A stretch of 64,000 nt of DNA from Asanoa hainanensis (GCF_900188485.1 NZ_FZPH01000001.1:682001-746000); one strand, 5' to 3'. Positions 17,615-29,316 are shown, counted from the first letter of the stretch. A program made the numbers and translations. Notes: generated from the sequence alone by a model not told the origin.

Positions 17615-18172
17615 ATGAAGCAGGACGATGGCCTGGAGGTACGGGTCCGGCAGCGGATCCGCGGCCTGCGGGTCGCCCGGGGCTGGTCGCTGGACGAGCT
17701 GGCGGCGGCCTGCCTGCTCAGCCCGTCCACGCTCAGCCGCATCGAGACCGGCCACCGGCGGATCGCCCTCGACCAACTGACCGCGATCGCCCGGGCGCTC
17801 GGCACCACGCTCGACCACCTCGTCGAGTCCGACAGCGACGACGACGTGGTGATCCGCCCCCACCAGGACGAGGCGCGCGGCGTCACGACCTGGCTGCTCT
17901 CCCGCGACAAGGGCCAGACCGTCAGCAAGATGCGCGTCACCCGCAAGGTCCCGGACGACCTGCGCGTCCACCCGGGCCGCGACTGGTTCACGGTGCTCTC
18001 GGGCACGATCGTCCTGCGCCTCGGCGAGCGCACGATCCTGGTCGGCCCGGGCGAGGCGGCCGAGTTCTCGACGATGGTCCCCCACGCCTTCGGCGCGCAC
18101 GGCGGCCCGGCCGAGATCCTCTGCATCCTCGACCACGAGGGCGAGCGCACCCACCTGGGGCCGCACGCGTAG
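17615..18172 (+). CDS. XRE-family regulator with C-terminal cupin domain
   Basis: 185 aa from ATG 17615. Residues 9-62 form a Cro/XRE helix-turn-helix (RIRGLRVARGWSLDELAAA, SPSTLSRIETGHRR). The remainder is a cupin with PGRDWFTVLSGTIVLRLGERT and VPHAFGAHGGPAEIL. Such fusions sense small molecules and often regulate detoxification or amine metabolism. Direct repeats overlap its start and lie between it and the divergent methyltransferase, the most likely target together with itself. Confidence 0.92.
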   Translation: MKQDDGLEVRVRQRIRGLRVARGWSLDELAAACLLSPSTLSRIETGHRRIALDQLTAIARALGTTLDHLVESDSDDDVVIRPHQDEARGVTTWLLSRDKGQTVSKMRVTRKVPDDLRVHPGRDWFTVLSGTIVLRLGERTILVGPGEAAEFSTMVPHAFGAHGGPAEILCILDHEGERTHLGPHA

Positions 18173-18226
18173 GCCCTGGGTGCTTTCGCCGATGCGCCGT
18201 GGCCGCCCGTCCGGGAAGCTGTCGGG

Positions 18227-18931
18227 ATGATGCCTCCCGCCCTCCTCGACCATGTCTCGATCGCGGTGACCGAGGCCCGGCCCGCGTGGCCGCTGCTCCG
18301 CCGGGCCCTCGGTGGGTCGTGGGCGATCAGCGGCACCGCGCCGGGCTTCCGGTTCAGCACGCTGCGGTACGCGAACGGGATGTGCCTGGAGCTGCTGGAG
18401 CCACATCGGACGGACGAGAACCCGTTCGTGGCGCGGTTCCTGTCGCGCGGCGGGCCCGGACTGCACCACCTGACGTTCAAGGTGCCCGACCTGGCGGCCG
18501 CGGTCGAGGCGGCGACGGCGGCGGGCTATCCCTGCTTCGGCGTACGCACCGTCGACCCTTCCTGGCACGAGGCGTTCATCCATCCGAAGGTGGCCGGGGG
18601 CACGCTGGTGCAGCTCGCCCAGGCCGGCCCGGCACCCCTGCCGCCCCCGCCCGCCGACCTGCCCCCGGCGGGTGGGGCGACGGCCGCGCTGCGGGTGGTC
18701 ACCTGCCCGGCCACGGAGGAGGCCCGCACGGCCGGCCTGCTCCGGCTGCTGGGCGGCCAGGTGTCGGGCGCCGGCGAGTTCACCTTCCGCGGCCCGGGCG
18801 TGCGGATCCGGATCGGGCCGGCCCGCCTGGAGTTCACGGGCGTGGACGCGGTGACCCGGGTGGCGTACGCCGGTGGCGCCGGGATCCCCTTCCGCGACCC
18901 GCACCTCGGCGTGGACCTCGTGCTGGCCTAG
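18227..18931 (+). CDS. VOC-superfamily (glyoxalase-like) protein
   Basis: 234 aa with two beta-alpha-beta-beta-beta modules: LLDHVSIAVTE...GMCLELLEP and GLHHLTFKVPDLAAAVEAA, ending at a conserved Glu/His pair, then a shorter divergent second half. Similar proteins include methylmalonyl-CoA epimerase-like and dioxygenase-like members. His8, Glu near 58 and His near 80 could bind a metal. The start may be ATG 18227 or 18230. Same strand as the XRE gene, 54 bp downstream; co-transcription is possible. Confidence 0.82.
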   Translation: MMPPALLDHVSIAVTEARPAWPLLRRALGGSWAISGTAPGFRFSTLRYANGMCLELLEPHRTDENPFVARFLSRGGPGLHHLTFKVPDLAAAVEAATAAGYPCFGVRTVDPSWHEAFIHPKVAGGTLVQLAQAGPAPLPPPPADLPPAGGATAALRVVTCPATEEARTAGLLRLLGGQVSGAGEFTFRGPGVRIRIGPARLEFTGVDAVTRVAYAGGAGIPFRDPHLGVDLVLA

Positions 18932-19067
18932 TTGCTCGAGCCGGTTCGCCCCAGCCCCCGTTCTGGTCCTGTTGACTGGATGATCGGCGCTGTCCGTGTC
19001 GGGTCGGCAACGGGGTGCGACCGGCTGGGCCTTTCGAGGCGGTCGACCGCTGCCTATCGTCCGTTTC

Positions 19068-19958
19068 GTGAGCGCTCCCCCGCCCCGGCCACGATCCCGG
19101 CGACGGCCCCGTCAGTGGGACGCTGTCGGTGCCGTCGCCGGGATCGCCAGCGCGCTGATCGCCGTCGTCTTCGGGATCGCCCAGTGTGGACCGTCCTCCG
19201 ATCCGAAGCGGACGAGCGCCACCCCCACTCCGCCACCGGCGACATCGGGGCCGGCTCGACCCGAGACGCCCGCTGACGAGTTCCTCGAGCTCGTCGAGAT
19301 GGAGTACGGGCAGGAGGCGGCCGAGGTCGCGGTCACCGGCATGCTCGAACCGGGGGCCCCGACCACGGAGCCGCCCGCGCCCGATACCACACCCGCGCGG
19401 GTACGGCCCCTGGTGCTGACGTTGCGCAACACCGGCGACAACCCCCTCGTCCTGACCGGGCTCAAGGTGGTCGTCCACGAGGTCTTCACGGTGCCGTCCT
19501 GCGCCAGCGTCGCGGGCGGCGAGGTAGCTCCGACACTCAACTACGACTTCCGCTTCCCCGTCCCGTCAACCGGTGAATGGTCGGCGACCGGGCCGCAGAA
19601 CTTCGCGGTGGAGCCCCGCAGTGTCGATGCGCTGTCGGTCACGATCGGCCCCGCCGCGAGCGGCGCTGCGGTGTACGCCTGGCGCTACTCGGTGTACGCG
19701 GTCGTCAAGGATGGCCAGGAGATCCTCTGGGGAGGAGGCGTCGGCACCGACGGGTTCGAGGTCTCGGCCTCCGACTACGAGGCCTACACGCGGTACGGCG
19801 TGCCCTCGGGCTCTTCGCCGGCCGAGATCCGAGCGTGCGCCGACAACGTGGTGAAGACCGTGCGGGGATACATCGACCAGCCGACCGGGCCGGCCCACGC
19901 CGTGCAGCCGGAGCTCGACAACATGATCGAGGCGTACGAGGGCCTGGCGGCCACCTAG
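19068..19958 (+). CDS. Membrane-anchored exported protein of unknown function
   Basis: 296 aa from GTG 19068. A basic Pro/Arg-rich start, one hydrophobic segment at about 19-38 ending in AQCG, then a Pro/Thr linker and a beta-rich domain with RPLVLTLRNTGDNPLVLTGLKVVVHEV. The last phrase resembles immunoglobulin-like domains. TATCGT (19055-19060) lies 7 nt before the GTG and no ribosome site is visible, suggesting a leaderless mRNA. It lies just upstream of the 931-aa repeat protein and may belong with it. No family recognised. Confidence 0.7.
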   Translation: MSAPPPRPRSRRRPRQWDAVGAVAGIASALIAVVFGIAQCGPSSDPKRTSATPTPPPATSGPARPETPADEFLELVEMEYGQEAAEVAVTGMLEPGAPTTEPPAPDTTPARVRPLVLTLRNTGDNPLVLTGLKVVVHEVFTVPSCASVAGGEVAPTLNYDFRFPVPSTGEWSATGPQNFAVEPRSVDALSVTIGPAASGAAVYAWRYSVYAVVKDGQEILWGGGVGTDGFEVSASDYEAYTRYGVPSGSSPAEIRACADNVVKTVRGYIDQPTGPAHAVQPELDNMIEAYEGLAAT

Positions 19959-20019
19959 GTGGCCGGTCCCGGTCGGATCGCTGATAACGCCTGGCGGCCG
20001 ATTTCGCCATGCTGGACAC

Positions 20020-21610
20020 GTGGACCGTGATCGACTGCTGCAGCAGGCCTCCGAACTGGATGATCCAGCCGAGACCTCCAGAATGCTGGCCGAGGCATTG
20101 CTGGGCCTCGGATCGGCCGGCTCGGATCCGCTCGACGCGGGCCTGGCGCTACACCTCGGCAGAGCGCAGCGCGACCTCGGTCACGAGGTCAGAGCACTTG
20201 CGCTGCTCGACGCGGCCGCCGAATGGGATCCGGACTGGCTGACGCTGTCGGCTCTGCGGAGCGCCCTGCAGGCCCGGGGGCAGGATATGCGAGCAGTCGC
20301 CCGGCTAAAAGCGCTGCTCGCCGTCGCGCCACGCGACGCCCAGCTCGAACTGGCCGAGCTTTACGTGGACCTCGGCCTACGCACACTCGCGTTGGACGCC
20401 CTCCGGCGCGGCAAGTCCGGTGCCCGGCGACGGTGGCGGCTGTGGTGGGCCACCGGCGGGCCGCTCTGGTTCGTCCGCGCCGCGCTCCGTGGGCAGGAAA
20501 CGGCTGAGCTGGAGGACCGGCTTGGTGGTGGGGAGGTCGCAGCCGGCGCGGTCACGCTACTCTTGCGGGACGTGCTCGCCGATGCGGACCGCGACCGAGC
20601 TGCCTGGCTGCTCGCCGAGCAGGCCAGCCGGCTTCGGCTCGACGACGACGCCGCCGCCCCGGCCGCCGCTCGACTGCTCGCGGACGGCATCTCCTCCACC
20701 GGGCCACATCCCCTTGTGCTCCGCGAGGCAGTGGGGGTCGCCGCGGCTCTGGGCGATACGAGGCTGGCCCTGCGGATCCTCCTCCTGCTCGACCCCGCCA
20801 CCAGTGGTCTGCCTGTGCGGCACGCCGGCCTGCTGACCGAGCTCGGTCGGTTGATGGACGCGTGGACGCGGCTGCAGAACGGCGCCGCCGGCAACGAGTT
20901 CCGCGAGGCCCGGGCCGAGCTTCTCGTCGACGTGGGACTGTCGTACCTGGCCGTCGACGCCCGGGGAGACACCTCCTCGTGGCGACGGAACTGGCGCCGG
21001 CTCTGGTGGCGCACCGGTGGGCCATTGTGGTTCGTCCGGTCTCGGGGCCGCCGACGGGATCAGGAGAACCTCGCCGACCGGCTGGGCTCGAGCCATGGTG
21101 CGATCGAGGAAATCGCGCCCGCGGCGTTGGCCGGCGCGCTCACCCGGGCCGCGGAGGTCCACGAAGCCCTCACCAAGGCCGACCAGCAGCGCCGCGGACC
21201 CGCGGTCGCCACTCTCACCGCGGCCAACGACCCGGACCGGCCGAGCGTGCCATTGCTCGAACAACTCGCCTGGGCCCTCTACCTGAACAATCAGGAAGAG
21301 GAAGCATTGCGCCGGATCCGCGATGCCCGTGCGTTGGAGCCGGCGAAAGCCTCCTTGTTCGACATCGAAGTGATGACCCTGAGCTTCCTCGACCGAGACT
21401 TCGAGGGAGTGCGAGCTTGCGATCGGCATGCCGCATCCTTCGGCCGGCCCCAAAATGCGCGCGCGACCCACGGGTACCTGTTGAATGGCCTCGGCTTCTC
21501 CGCCCTGTCCTGGGATGCGTTCGGTCCCGCTGACCTGCGCGGCTGGTCGCCACGCTCGCGGCGGAGGCAGTGGTGGCGCATCGGTTGGCCGCTGGGCTGG
21601 CTCCACAAGC
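20020..21610 (+). repeat. Three about 187-residue internal protein repeats
   Basis: Coding repeats in the 931-aa protein. The conserved ends lie at about 20431-20472, 20992-21033 and 21565-21600. The first two are nearly identical over LWW-x-TGGPLWFVR, while the third is divergent (WWRIGWPLGWL). Seen by comparing the translation with itself. Confidence 0.7.
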
Positions 21611-22815
21611 GCCTGCGGGACAGCGACCAGTTCACGCTCGAGTTCTGGAAGGATCGCTGCGAGGACCTCGGCATTGTTCTCGGTTCTGTCGTCGGACCCG
21701 AGCGGCTCGACGAGCTTCGGGTGGCACCGGATCGCGCGGTGCTGCACGAGCTGCGGTGTCGGCTGAGGTGGGGCCGGGCCAATGTGGTCGCCCGCCTGAC
21801 CGCCGGCTACGCGGGGATCGTGGTGGGCGGTTTCGTCGTGGCGCGCCTGGCGAGCGACCTCGGTCCGCTCTGGTCCTCGGTGGTCGGCGTCGGGGCGGCC
21901 GCGATCATCCTGGGCGCGTTGAGAGGTGTCTACCGCTTCACCCGTGCGGAGCCCGGCAGCCGGGTTCTGACCCGCGTCCTGCCAGCCATCCTCGCGGTCG
22001 CCGCGGCCGGCTACGCGGTCACCCGGATCGACGGCCGCTGGCCGCTGCTCGTCGGGGTGACGGTCGTATCCGTCGCGGCGGTGGCGATGCTGCGCCTGGT
22101 GACCGCGTCCGCCGTGCGGGTCGGAGAGGCCTTGAAGGTGCGCCGCATCCAGCGGGCCGATCCACGCGGCTACGCCCTGATCAGCCTCTTGGACATGCTC
22201 TCGGAACTCCGCCGGCCGGTGTTCCGCAATGAACTGGGCTGGCGCCGCCAATGGTCACAGACACTCGAGCAGGTCGCCGCCAGAATGGAGATCGACTTGC
22301 CCCTGTTCTTCGCCCACGACCCGGGCAGTGCTGACCTCCTGCGCCACCGTGGCCGGCGGGCGGCGGCGGCCCTTCGCGAGTTGAAGTACCTGGTGGTGGC
22401 CGCGCCACCCGGTGCGTGGCGGCGCGTCGAGACCGTCCTGCGCGACGACATCGCCGCACTGGCGACCGGGTCGCTCGGCCGCCTCCACGCGACCGACCCG
22501 CCCGCGCCGGAGACACACCGCCGGTCCCGCCGCCAGATCGCGGTCGACGCGCTGCGCATGCTGTTCTTCGCCGGCCTCCCGCTCGGCGTCGTCCTGGCCG
22601 CGCAGCCGTGGCTGCGGTTCAACGAGACGATCCTCAACTGGGCGCGCCTGCTCACGATCGGCTGGGCGGTGCTCTACGTGCTGATCACCGTGGACCCCAC
22701 GTTCCGCGACAAGCTGCGGACCGGGTTCGCTCTGATCAACCTGGGCCGCGGCGCCGGAGACCCCGCCCAGCTCGAGCCGTCCGGCACGGAGAAACGATCC
22801 CCGAACGCCAAATGA
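20020..22815 (+). CDS. 931-aa membrane protein with three Trp-rich TPR-like repeats, function unknown
   Basis: 931 aa from GTG 20020. The first 530 residues hold three repeats of about 187 residues, each helical and TPR-like, ending in a motif of the form R-x-W-W-x-x-G-x-P-L-W-F (WW pairs at 142-143, 329-330 and 518-519). In repeats 1 and 2 the motif follows AEL-x-VD-x-GL-x2-LA-x-DA. Four hydrophobic helices lie at about 587-694, then a cytosolic-looking segment and two more helices at about 845-894. No enzyme motif is visible. A terminator hairpin overlaps the stop. The preceding exported protein may be a partner. I recognise no family. Confidence 0.85.
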   Translation: MDRDRLLQQASELDDPAETSRMLAEALLGLGSAGSDPLDAGLALHLGRAQRDLGHEVRALALLDAAAEWDPDWLTLSALRSALQARGQDMRAVARLKALLAVAPRDAQLELAELYVDLGLRTLALDALRRGKSGARRRWRLWWATGGPLWFVRAALRGQETAELEDRLGGGEVAAGAVTLLLRDVLADADRDRAAWLLAEQASRLRLDDDAAAPAAARLLADGISSTGPHPLVLREAVGVAAALGDTRLALRILLLLDPATSGLPVRHAGLLTELGRLMDAWTRLQNGAAGNEFREARAELLVDVGLSYLAVDARGDTSSWRRNWRRLWWRTGGPLWFVRSRGRRRDQENLADRLGSSHGAIEEIAPAALAGALTRAAEVHEALTKADQQRRGPAVATLTAANDPDRPSVPLLEQLAWALYLNNQEEEALRRIRDARALEPAKASLFDIEVMTLSFLDRDFEGVRACDRHAASFGRPQNARATHGYLLNGLGFSALSWDAFGPADLRGWSPRSRRRQWWRIGWPLGWLHKRLRDSDQFTLEFWKDRCEDLGIVLGSVVGPERLDELRVAPDRAVLHELRCRLRWGRANVVARLTAGYAGIVVGGFVVARLASDLGPLWSSVVGVGAAAIILGALRGVYRFTRAEPGSRVLTRVLPAILAVAAAGYAVTRIDGRWPLLVGVTVVSVAAVAMLRLVTASAVRVGEALKVRRIQRADPRGYALISLLDMLSELRRPVFRNELGWRRQWSQTLEQVAARMEIDLPLFFAHDPGSADLLRHRGRRAAAALRELKYLVVAAPPGAWRRVETVLRDDIAALATGSLGRLHATDPPAPETHRRSRRQIAVDALRMLFFAGLPLGVVLAAQPWLRFNETILNWARLLTIGWAVLYVLITVDPTFRDKLRTGFALINLGRGAGDPAQLEPSGTEKRSPNAK

Positions 22816-22841
22816 GCCCGACCGCAGGCGGCCGGGCTCAT
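22812..22841. terminator. Bidirectional hairpin terminator
   Basis: Arms 22812-22824 and 22829-22841 pair over 13 bp with one mismatch around a CAGG loop. The hairpin sits between the convergent 931-aa gene (its TGA is inside the left arm) and katG, and can serve both. Confidence 0.85.
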
Positions 22842-22851
22842 CCGTAAAGGC

Positions 22852-25185
<2,334 letters not shown>

Positions 25186-25284
25186 ACTGCTGGCGTTGGT
25201 TCGTTGACACGGAGGGATCATCCACACGGGAACCGTCCCGCTCGCCACTCGCGATCATCGAGGCCGCGACAGCATGATGCAGGG

Positions 25285-27501
25285 ATGACGGTCTCGCGAC
25301 GCCACCGCTGGCGTTGGGCGGCATGGTGGGCGTGCGGCATCGGGGGCGCCGCGGGCGTCGTCGCCGCCGTCATGCGTTCGGCCTGGGTCCGTGCGCTGAT
25401 CGACCGGGGAAGTGCGGCGTCGACGTGGGCCTGGATGGAACGCCTGAGCTGGGTGGCGGGCGTGGCGGCGCTACTGGTCGCATTGATCGCCTCGCGCCGG
25501 AGCGTCGCGTCGCGTGGCGTACCCAGCTCTTCCGAGCTCACGGAGCGCGACAACGAGGCCGCCGCGTCAGTTCTCGTCCGGAACCTTCCGGCGAGGAATC
25601 CCGCCTTCATCGGACGCGACGACTTGATCGTGTCGATCAACAACGCGCTCACCAGCGGACCCGCGGTGATCAACGCGCTCCACGGCTGGGGCGGGGTGGG
25701 GAAGACCCAGACAGCGATCGAGTACTCGTATCGGTACGCCGACGACTACGACGTGGTGTGGTGGTTCGTGTCGGAACAACCTCAGCTTCTGGCCGAGCAG
25801 TACGCACAGCTCGCTGTCGCGCTTGGAGTGGCGCCGGCGGGCAGCGACACAATGGTCGCGTCCGCCGCAGCCCGCCGTTGCCTCCGCGAGCGCCAACGCT
25901 GGCTCATCATTTTCGACAACGCGGAAGATCCCGAGGCACTACGGCCCTGGATTCCGGATGGCGCCGGACACGTTCTGATCACGTCCCGCCGCGCGGACTG
26001 GCGCGAGTTGGCGACCCCCGTCCGTGTCGATGTGCTCCCACGGGCCGAGTCTGTGGCGCTGCTGACCCGCCGCACCGATCTCACTGGCGACGGCGCGCAC
26101 CTACTCGCGGACAAGCTCGGCGATCTTCCTCTCGCCCTGGTCCAAGCGGCGGGCTTCATCAGCGAAACCAGCATTCCGATCGACGACTACCTGGCCTCCC
26201 TGGAGGCCGGTGCGAGCCGCATCCTGCAGGAAGGCCGACCGGCGTCCTACCCGTTGACCCTGCCCGCGGCCGTCAAGCTCGCCGCAGAGCGGGTGCGGGA
26301 GACGGACCTGCCCGCGTGGCAGCTGCTCCGGCTCTGCGCGGCCCTCGGACCAGAGCCGATTCCGCTGTGGCTGTTCACCGGAGCCGCGGATCGCATCCTC
26401 CCCACACCGCTGTCGGCGGCTGTCAAAGACCCGGTGCGACTGCGCGGCAGCATCGGCTTGCTGGCCCGACTAGGCCTCGCTCGGGTGGACAAGACGACGA
26501 TTCAGCTTCACCGCCTCACCCAGTCGGTCCTCCGGTCCTCGGCGCCGCCGCGAACACTCGAGGCTGACCTGTCGCGGATCCGGAGCTTGCTCGTCGGCGC
26601 TCAGCCTCCGGACACGGATGACCCGCGGTACTGGCCGACCTGGGCCGCGCTCGCGCCACACATTCTCGCGATCGACTCCGTGGACGCCGACGAGATCCCG
26701 TTCCGTGAGCTCGTATGTGGGCTCATCCGGACCCAGCTCAAACGCGGGGAGATCGCAGACGGTCTCGCGCTCATCCAAAACCTGCACCGGCGGTGGTCAG
26801 CGAGGTACCACCAGGATGAATTGACGATGCTCCATGCGTCGTTCTTGCTCGGGCATGCCTACTACCTCGCGGGCCTATGGCCTGAGGCCCAGGACATGGA
26901 CGCCGCGACATACGCGGCTCGCCTGCGCCTCCTCGGCCCCGACCACCCCGACACCCTCGAATCGGCCAACAACCTCGGAGGGAGTCTCACGCGCATGGGC
27001 AACCTCGCGGCTGGCCGCGCATTGGACCACGACACGCTGGCCCGCCGGCGGAGGACCTTGGGCGACGATCATCCCGATACGTTGAGGACGGCGAACAACT
27101 TCGCTTCCACCCTGCGCAAATCCGGTGAGTTCGCCGCTGCCAAAGCACTTCACCAGGACACGTGGGGACGCTCCCGACGCGTACACGGCGCCGAACACCC
27201 CGCGACACTTATCTCCGCGTTCTACATCGGAATGGATTTGATCGAACTCGGCGAGTTCGAGGCCGCATACAGGCAACTCGACGAAACGCACTCCACTCTC
27301 CGGCGAGTGCTCGGCGAAAGCCACCCGGCCACCCTCCAATGCGCCGACCAACTGGCCATTGCCGCGTTGAGACGAGGCGACCGCACGACAGCGCAAGCGA
27401 TCCTGGAAGAAACACTGGCCCGTCGGCGCGAGGTGCTGGGCGACAGCCATCCCGACGTCGCCGCGACAGCGACCAAACTCGCGGCCATGGACCGAACCTA
27501 G
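25285..27501 (+). CDS. STAND (NB-ARC) ATPase with kinesin-light-chain-like TPRs
   Basis: 738 aa from ATG 25285. Two hydrophobic helices near the N terminus (about 12-30 and 50-68) are followed by RNLPARNPAFIGRDDLI, a linker often placed before actinobacterial NB-ARC domains. Then come Walker A GWGGVGKT (134-141), Walker B LIIFDNAED, GHVLITSR and DLPLALVQAAGFI. The C terminus has five 42-residue TPR_12 units with LG-x-x-HP-x-TL repeats. Such proteins are signal-transduction switches, some in anti-phage or developmental roles. No effector domain is visible, so output must come from the membrane end or a partner. Confidence 0.9.
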   Translation: MTVSRRHRWRWAAWWACGIGGAAGVVAAVMRSAWVRALIDRGSAASTWAWMERLSWVAGVAALLVALIASRRSVASRGVPSSSELTERDNEAAASVLVRNLPARNPAFIGRDDLIVSINNALTSGPAVINALHGWGGVGKTQTAIEYSYRYADDYDVVWWFVSEQPQLLAEQYAQLAVALGVAPAGSDTMVASAAARRCLRERQRWLIIFDNAEDPEALRPWIPDGAGHVLITSRRADWRELATPVRVDVLPRAESVALLTRRTDLTGDGAHLLADKLGDLPLALVQAAGFISETSIPIDDYLASLEAGASRILQEGRPASYPLTLPAAVKLAAERVRETDLPAWQLLRLCAALGPEPIPLWLFTGAADRILPTPLSAAVKDPVRLRGSIGLLARLGLARVDKTTIQLHRLTQSVLRSSAPPRTLEADLSRIRSLLVGAQPPDTDDPRYWPTWAALAPHILAIDSVDADEIPFRELVCGLIRTQLKRGEIADGLALIQNLHRRWSARYHQDELTMLHASFLLGHAYYLAGLWPEAQDMDAATYAARLRLLGPDHPDTLESANNLGGSLTRMGNLAAGRALDHDTLARRRRTLGDDHPDTLRTANNFASTLRKSGEFAAAKALHQDTWGRSRRVHGAEHPATLISAFYIGMDLIELGEFEAAYRQLDETHSTLRRVLGESHPATLQCADQLAIAALRRGDRTTAQAILEETLARRREVLGDSHPDVAATATKLAAMDRT

Positions 27502-27563
27502 CGACGAACCGCCCGGTCCGCCGACGTCGCCGCCCAAGAGTGTCGTAGGCGCATGCGAACCTC

Positions 27564-28487
27564 ATGGACATGGATGAACGGTGGGGACTGCTCGGTGTGC
27601 CGTCCAGTGCCGGCGCGCACACACCAGGTCTGGAGAAAGGTCCGGCGGCGCTCCGGGCCGCGGGGCTGGCGTCTCTCCTGGCCGGCGGGGTCCTCGACCA
27701 CGGCGACGTGCCCGGCTTCCGCTGGCGCGCTGACCTGTCTCGGCCCACCGCCAAGAACGTCGATGCCGTCGCGCGGGTCGCGTCCGACACGGCGGCCGGG
27801 GTCGAGCGCATCCTGGCGGCGGGACAGTTGCCGTTCGTCATCGGCGGAGACTGTTCGATCACCGTCGGAGTGGTCGCTGGGTTCGCCCGCGCCGGCGTGG
27901 GTCCGGCGTTGCTCTACGTCGACGGCGGGCCCGACCTCTACACGCCCTTGACCAGGGTTAACGGCAACCTCGACTCGATGGGTCTGGCCCACCTGCTGGC
28001 GATTCCTGGTCATGTTCCGGCGGTGGCGGGCGTCGGGCCGGTCGTGCCTCTGCTGGCCGTTTCAGATGTCGTGTGTTACGGACACTCACTGCCGGCGGTC
28101 GACCATGAGCGGGGCCTCCTTGACCGGCTGGGCATCACCCACGTGCATGCCGACGACGTGCGTGCCGACCCCGTGCGGGCTGCCTCGCGGGCACGTGCGG
28201 CGATCGAGTCGGCCGGGCCGCGGTTCGTGGTGCACTGCGACGTCGACGTGCTGTCGTTCAACGACACTCCCCTGGCCGACGTGCCGGACTCGGGCGACGA
28301 GCCGATCGGCCTGCGACTGACCGAGCTGGCCGCGAGCCTGTCCGTGTTCGCGTCCAGCCCGCGGTTCGCCGGGTTCGTCCTGACCGAGGTCAACCCCGAC
28401 CACGCGCCGGAACCGGACCTCCTTCCCCGGTTTTCGGCCACGTTGGCCAAGTCGCTCAGCGGGTCGGAGGTGAGCCCGGCACGATGA
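27564..28487 (+). CDS. Arginase/ureohydrolase-fold protein with altered metal site
   Basis: 307 aa, close to arginase length. The three metal loops are recognisable but changed: GGDCS in place of GGDHS, DGGPDL in place of DAHxDL, and CDVDVLSFND in place of DxDxxDP. Both histidine ligands are thus missing while the aspartates remain. EVNPDHAP near the end keeps the family Glu. Related actinobacterial proteins with GGDC exist, so this may be a subgroup with a different metal or reaction. Arginine hydrolysis is doubtful. Confidence 0.82.
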   Translation: MDMDERWGLLGVPSSAGAHTPGLEKGPAALRAAGLASLLAGGVLDHGDVPGFRWRADLSRPTAKNVDAVARVASDTAAGVERILAAGQLPFVIGGDCSITVGVVAGFARAGVGPALLYVDGGPDLYTPLTRVNGNLDSMGLAHLLAIPGHVPAVAGVGPVVPLLAVSDVVCYGHSLPAVDHERGLLDRLGITHVHADDVRADPVRAASRARAAIESAGPRFVVHCDVDVLSFNDTPLADVPDSGDEPIGLRLTELAASLSVFASSPRFAGFVLTEVNPDHAPEPDLLPRFSATLAKSLSGSEVSPAR

Positions 28488-28521
28488 CGATCGAGCTCGA
28501 CTTACTGGAAAGGACGACCCA

Positions 28522-29316
28522 GTGACCACACTGAACGTGGAGCGTGCCCGGCAGGCGATCGTCGAACACAGCCGGCGGCTGGCGGCATCGGCCACCGAAG
28601 CCGGACCCGACGCCGCCGTGCCGACGGCGCCGGAGTGGACCGTCGCCGAGCTGGTCGCGCACGTGGGCCAGACCCAGCACTGGGTAGCCGAGATGATCGA
28701 ACAGCGCATCACCGACCCCGCGAAGCTGCCGACAGAGATGGCGGTCTTCCCCGCCGACCCCGCCGCATGGCAGGCGTGGCTGTCGGAGTCCGCGGCGCGG
28801 GTCGCGAGCGCGTTCTCCGACGACGCTCTGCACGCACCGGTGTTCAACGCCGCGGGCGACGAGCGATCCGGCGCGCGCTTCTGGCTGGACAGCAGCCTCA
28901 ACGAGGCGGTGGTCCACGGCTTCGACGCAGCCGAGGCGGCGGGCAGGCCGGCCGACGTCGAGGCCGACATCGCAGCCGCGCTCGTCAGCAACCATCTCGC
29001 GATGCTCACGTCCCCCACGTGGGAGCTGCGGCGGTCGGCATCAGCTCACGCGATCCGGGGCACCGGGCAGACCCTGCAGTGGCTGGCCACGGACGACCCA
29101 GGTGCCTGGTTCGTCGAGCGCCGACCGGAGGGTGCGACCTGGCAGCACGGGCGGCAGCAGGCCGACGTGACGGTATCCGGGCCGGCGGGATCGCTGTTCC
29201 TGACCTTGGTCCGACGACTACCGCTCATGGATGGCAATGCCACCGACATCACCATCGAGGGCGACGCCGCCCTGGTCCGACACTGGCTCGACAACACCGC
29301 CCACGTCGCCGACTGA
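28522..29316 (+). CDS. Maleylpyruvate-isomerase-family mycothiol-dependent enzyme
   Basis: 264 aa from GTG 28522 (GGAAAGGA upstream). The N-terminal DinB-like four-helix domain has EWTVAELVAHVGQTQHWV and SSLNEAVVHGFDAAEAAG, which supply the His-Glu-His metal site of MDMPI proteins. A C-terminal SCP2-like domain follows (ADVTVSGPAGSLFLTLVRRLP). These enzymes use mycothiol as cofactor for isomerisation or conjugation; the substrate here is unknown. Same strand as the arginase-fold gene, 34 bp downstream. Confidence 0.88.
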   Translation: MTTLNVERARQAIVEHSRRLAASATEAGPDAAVPTAPEWTVAELVAHVGQTQHWVAEMIEQRITDPAKLPTEMAVFPADPAAWQAWLSESAARVASAFSDDALHAPVFNAAGDERSGARFWLDSSLNEAVVHGFDAAEAAGRPADVEADIAAALVSNHLAMLTSPTWELRRSASAHAIRGTGQTLQWLATDDPGAWFVERRPEGATWQHGRQQADVTVSGPAGSLFLTLVRRLPLMDGNATDITIEGDAALVRHWLDNTAHVAD

